Made by a program: the position numbers and the translations under genes. Shown piece after piece: positions 5,846 through 7,732 of a stretch of 7,732 nt of DNA; within the stretch, counting starts at the first letter, position 1; each line of letters starts with the position of its first letter. Below the pieces are notes generated by a model. It searched no databases. It was not told the DNA's origin and saw only the letters and a program-made list of their open reading frames with translations. The DNA is from Streptococcus sp. UBA6071 (lineage in GTDB: Bacteria; Bacillota; Bacilli; Lactobacillales; Streptococcaceae): assembly GCA_002436115.1 (NCBI GenBank), contig DIXV01000138.1, forward strand, positions 6,627 through 14,358, written 5' to 3'.

Positions 5846-7249
5846 ATGGACGCAAAAACAAAATACAAAGCCAAGAAAATCAAGGCGGTTTTCTTTGACA
5901 TTGATGATACCCTCCGAGTGAAAGACACGGGCTATATGCCAGAGTCCATTCGATATATTTTCAAATCACTTAAAGAAAAAGGAATTGTCACTGGTATTGC
6001 ATCTGGTCGGGCACGGTATGGTGTTCCCGAAGAAGTATTGGAACTTGAGGCTGACTACTGCATTAAGCTCAATGGCGCTTATGTTAAGGATAAGGAGAAA
6101 AACATCATTTTCCAACGTCCTATCCCAGCTGAATTGGTGGAAATCTATAAATCTTGGGCAGATCAAGTAGGGATTCATTATGGCATGGCTGGTCGTTATG
6201 AGGCGGTTCTGTCTCATCGCAACGACTTAATCAGCAAAGCCATTGACAATATCTACCCTTCCTTAGCTGTAAACCCGGACTTTAACCAAGATCAGGACAT
6301 TTACCAAATGTGGACCTTTGAAGAACAAGGTGATGCTCTTCAGTTACCCGAAGAGTTAAGAGAAGACTTGCGATTAGTACGCTGGCATGACAATTCGTCA
6401 GATGTGATATTTAATGGAACATCTAAAGCGCTCGGAGTATCCAAACTGGTTGAGCATCTCGGATTACAAGCTGAAAATGTTCTTGTTTTTGGAGATCAGT
6501 TAAATGATTTAGAACTTTTTGATTATGCTGGCATTAGTATTGCGATGGGGGTATCTCACCCAGAACTACAAAAGAAAGCTGATTTTATCACAAAAACAGT
6601 AGAAGAAGATGGCATTTTATATGCTTTAGAGGAACTAGGTATGATTGAGAAACAAGTATATTTACCACAAAATGATATAGAAAATTACAAAGGAACACTG
6701 GCTAATATTAAGACTAATCAAGGAAATCTAAGGGTTAAACTCTTTCCTGATTACGCTCCAAAAGCCGTGAAGAACTTTATTGCTTTAGCAAAAGATGGCT
6801 ATTATGATGGGGTTATCTTCCACAGAGTCATCAAAGATTTTATGGTTCAAGGTGGGGATCCAACTGGAACAGGACGAGGTGGTGAGTCTATCTATGGTGA
6901 GAGTTTTGAAGATGAGTTCTCAGAAGAACTGTATAATATTCGTGGCGCTCTTTCTATGGCGAATGCAGGACCAAACACGAACGGTAGTCAATTCTTTATT
7001 GTCCAAAACAAGACTTTGGGCTACTCTCTCAAAGAGTTGGTTCGTGGAGGGTGGCCTCAAGAGATTGCTGCCATTTATGCCAAAGAAGGGGGAACGCCTC
7101 ATTTAGACCGTCGTCATACGGTTTTTGGTCAACTTGCTGATGCTGCTTCCTTTGATGTTTTGGATGAAATCGCCAATGTAAAAACAGACTTTTCAGACAA
7201 ACCTGTGGATTCCGTTGTGATTGAAACGATTGAGGTCATTGACGAATGA
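5846..7249 (+). CDS. Bifunctional Cof-type HAD phosphatase / cyclophilin peptidyl-prolyl isomerase
   Basis: One uninterrupted chain of 467 residues joins two enzymes; the S. mutans counterpart is called ppiB. Residues about 11-265 are a Cof-type (IIB) HAD hydrolase: FFDIDDT with nucleophile Asp18 and Asp20, GIASGR with Ser53, Lys194, and GDQLND with Asp217 and Asp221. Such enzymes dephosphorylate small phosphorylated metabolites; the substrate here is unknown. Residues about 283-465 are a cyclophilin, which speeds cis-trans isomerisation of X-Pro bonds: FHRVI with catalytic Arg327, FMVQGGDP, GSQFFI and HTVFG. The position matching Trp121 of human cyclophilin A appears to be His (HLDRRHTVFG), which predicts weak cyclosporin binding. 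No signal peptide is seen, so it is cytoplasmic. ATG 5846 is preferred over ATG 5843 because AGGAG ends at 5841, only 1 nt from the earlier codon. It overlaps the S1 gene by 4 nt. Confidence 0.93.
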   Translation: MDAKTKYKAKKIKAVFFDIDDTLRVKDTGYMPESIRYIFKSLKEKGIVTGIASGRARYGVPEEVLELEADYCIKLNGAYVKDKEKNIIFQRPIPAELVEIYKSWADQVGIHYGMAGRYEAVLSHRNDLISKAIDNIYPSLAVNPDFNQDQDIYQMWTFEEQGDALQLPEELREDLRLVRWHDNSSDVIFNGTSKALGVSKLVEHLGLQAENVLVFGDQLNDLELFDYAGISIAMGVSHPELQKKADFITKTVEEDGILYALEELGMIEKQVYLPQNDIENYKGTLANIKTNQGNLRVKLFPDYAPKAVKNFIALAKDGYYDGVIFHRVIKDFMVQGGDPTGTGRGGESIYGESFEDEFSEELYNIRGALSMANAGPNTNGSQFFIVQNKTLGYSLKELVRGGWPQEIAAIYAKEGGTPHLDRRHTVFGQLADAASFDVLDEIANVKTDFSDKPVDSVVIETIEVIDE

Positions 7250-7611
7250 AAATAGGAGACAAACTCAAAGGTCATGTCACAGGAATCCAGTCCTATGGTG
7301 CCTTTATTACTCTAGAAAATGGAACAACAGGTCTTGTTCATATTTCAGAAATCAGAACAGGCTACATCAGTAGTATTGATCAGATTTTAGCCATGGGTCA
7401 AGAGGTTGAGGTCCAAGTTATTGAAGTGGATGAATTTTCTGGTAAGCTTAGTCTGTCCATGAGGAGTCTGGAAGAAGAAAAGCGAAGGGCTGTTCGGAAA
7501 AAAAGATTTACCAGTAATAAACAGAAAATAGGCTTTGCTCCTCTTAAGGATGCCTTGCCTCATTGGACCGCAGAAACGCTGAAACTCTTGAGGGAAGAAG
7601 AAAGAAGCTAG
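7246..7611 (+). CDS. cvfD: S1-domain RNA-binding protein, CvfD/YugI (GSP13) family
   Basis: A 121-residue protein with a single N-terminal S1 domain (about 3-74). The diagnostic pattern is visible: GDKLKGHVTGIQSYGAFI, then GTTGLVHISEI, VEVQVIEVD and KLSLSMR. A Lys/Arg-rich linker (about 79-94) precedes a short C-terminal motif, IGFAPLKDALPHWTAETLKLL, typical of the streptococcal relatives. S1 domains bind single-stranded RNA. Relatives include B. subtilis YugI/GSP13, a general stress protein, and pneumococcal CvfD, a post-transcriptional regulator linked to cold sensitivity and virulence. The ATG overlaps the preceding stop (ATGA) and has GAGG at 7232-7235, so translation is probably coupled to the HAD-cyclophilin gene. 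The family assignment is firm; the cvfD name is by similarity. Confidence 0.88.
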   Translation: MKIGDKLKGHVTGIQSYGAFITLENGTTGLVHISEIRTGYISSIDQILAMGQEVEVQVIEVDEFSGKLSLSMRSLEEEKRRAVRKKRFTSNKQKIGFAPLKDALPHWTAETLKLLREEERS

Positions 7612-7625
7612 GGCAAAAAATAGTT

Positions 7626-7727
7626 ATGAGAACTAGAAGCTCAGCTCAAACAAGTCACGAGGCTAAAGAGATGCTAGGAAATGTTCAAACAAGAACGCCT
7701 AAGCGTTATCTCGACTTGAAAAAGTAA
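7626..7727 (+). CDS. Possible small ORF of 33 residues, doubtful
   Basis: ATG at 7626 opens a 33-codon frame ending in TAA at 7725-7727. The product is basic and hydrophilic (it ends RTPKRYLDLKK) with no membrane segment. I recognise no family. The only upstream purine-rich site, TAGGG at 7609-7613, is about 12 nt away and weak. The frame is also open upstream for several codons, so it overlaps the 3' end of cvfD in another frame. No promoter or clear terminator is visible, and a 5-bp hairpin (7694-7698/7703-7707) lies inside it. It may be chance or the remnant of a longer gene. Confidence 0.25.
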   Translation: MRTRSSAQTSHEAKEMLGNVQTRTPKRYLDLKK

Positions 7728-7732
7728 GAAAG

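Noticed and set aside
7694..7707. AACGC-CTAA-GCGTT hairpin as a terminator
   Set aside because: The stem has only 5 bp and no T-tract follows it.
1..7732. CRISPR array, tRNA, rRNA, insertion sequence, prophage or restriction/defence genes
   Set aside because: None seen: no regular direct repeats, no tRNA-like fold, no transposase or integrase motifs; gene order and composition look like core chromosome.

Overview
The window looks like a chromosomal core region of a Streptococcus. It is AT-rich Firmicute DNA with strong Shine-Dalgarno sites and TG-extended -10 promoters. The gene order rsmB - PP2C phosphatase - PASTA kinase - liaF - liaS - liaR - HAD/cyclophilin fusion - S1-domain protein is one known from streptococci; the S. 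mutans locus is described as pppL-pknB-liaFSR-ppiB. I cannot fix the species from sequence alone. All confident genes are on the + strand.

Layout. Positions 1-399 hold the 3' end of rsmB, a 16S rRNA m5C methyltransferase cut by the window edge. Positions 421-2981 hold the phosphatase and kinase pair, joined by a 1-nt TAATG overlap and closed by a rho-independent terminator at about 2985-3018. Positions 3019-3200 are a short regulatory gap with a TG-extended -10. Positions 3201-5537 are liaF-liaS-liaR, translationally coupled by 4-nt and 14-nt overlaps. Positions 5538-5842 are a 305-nt non-coding gap. It contains a weak hairpin after liaR, a 13-bp palindrome, a long imperfect inverted repeat and the promoter of the next unit. 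Positions 5846-7249 encode one polypeptide with a Cof-type HAD phosphatase domain and a cyclophilin domain. It overlaps by 4 nt the S1-domain RNA-binding gene at 7246-7611 (cvfD/yugI family). The last 121 nt hold only a doubtful 33-codon ORF.

How the parts fit. PASTA kinase and PP2C phosphatase form the reversible Ser/Thr phosphorylation switch that couples peptidoglycan sensing to division and wall synthesis. LiaFSR is the three-component cell-envelope stress system, with LiaF as membrane inhibitor of the intramembrane-sensing kinase LiaS, which phosphorylates LiaR. The region is therefore an envelope-signalling cluster, followed by a folding/phosphatase fusion and a post-transcriptional regulator.

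I found no wholly new system. The points most worth checking are a near-consensus promoter buried in rsmB in front of the phosphatase/kinase pair (with two AUA codons forming its -10), the 40-residue Ser-rich extracellular tail of the kinase, the HAD-cyclophilin fusion with both active sites apparently intact, and the structured gap after liaR.
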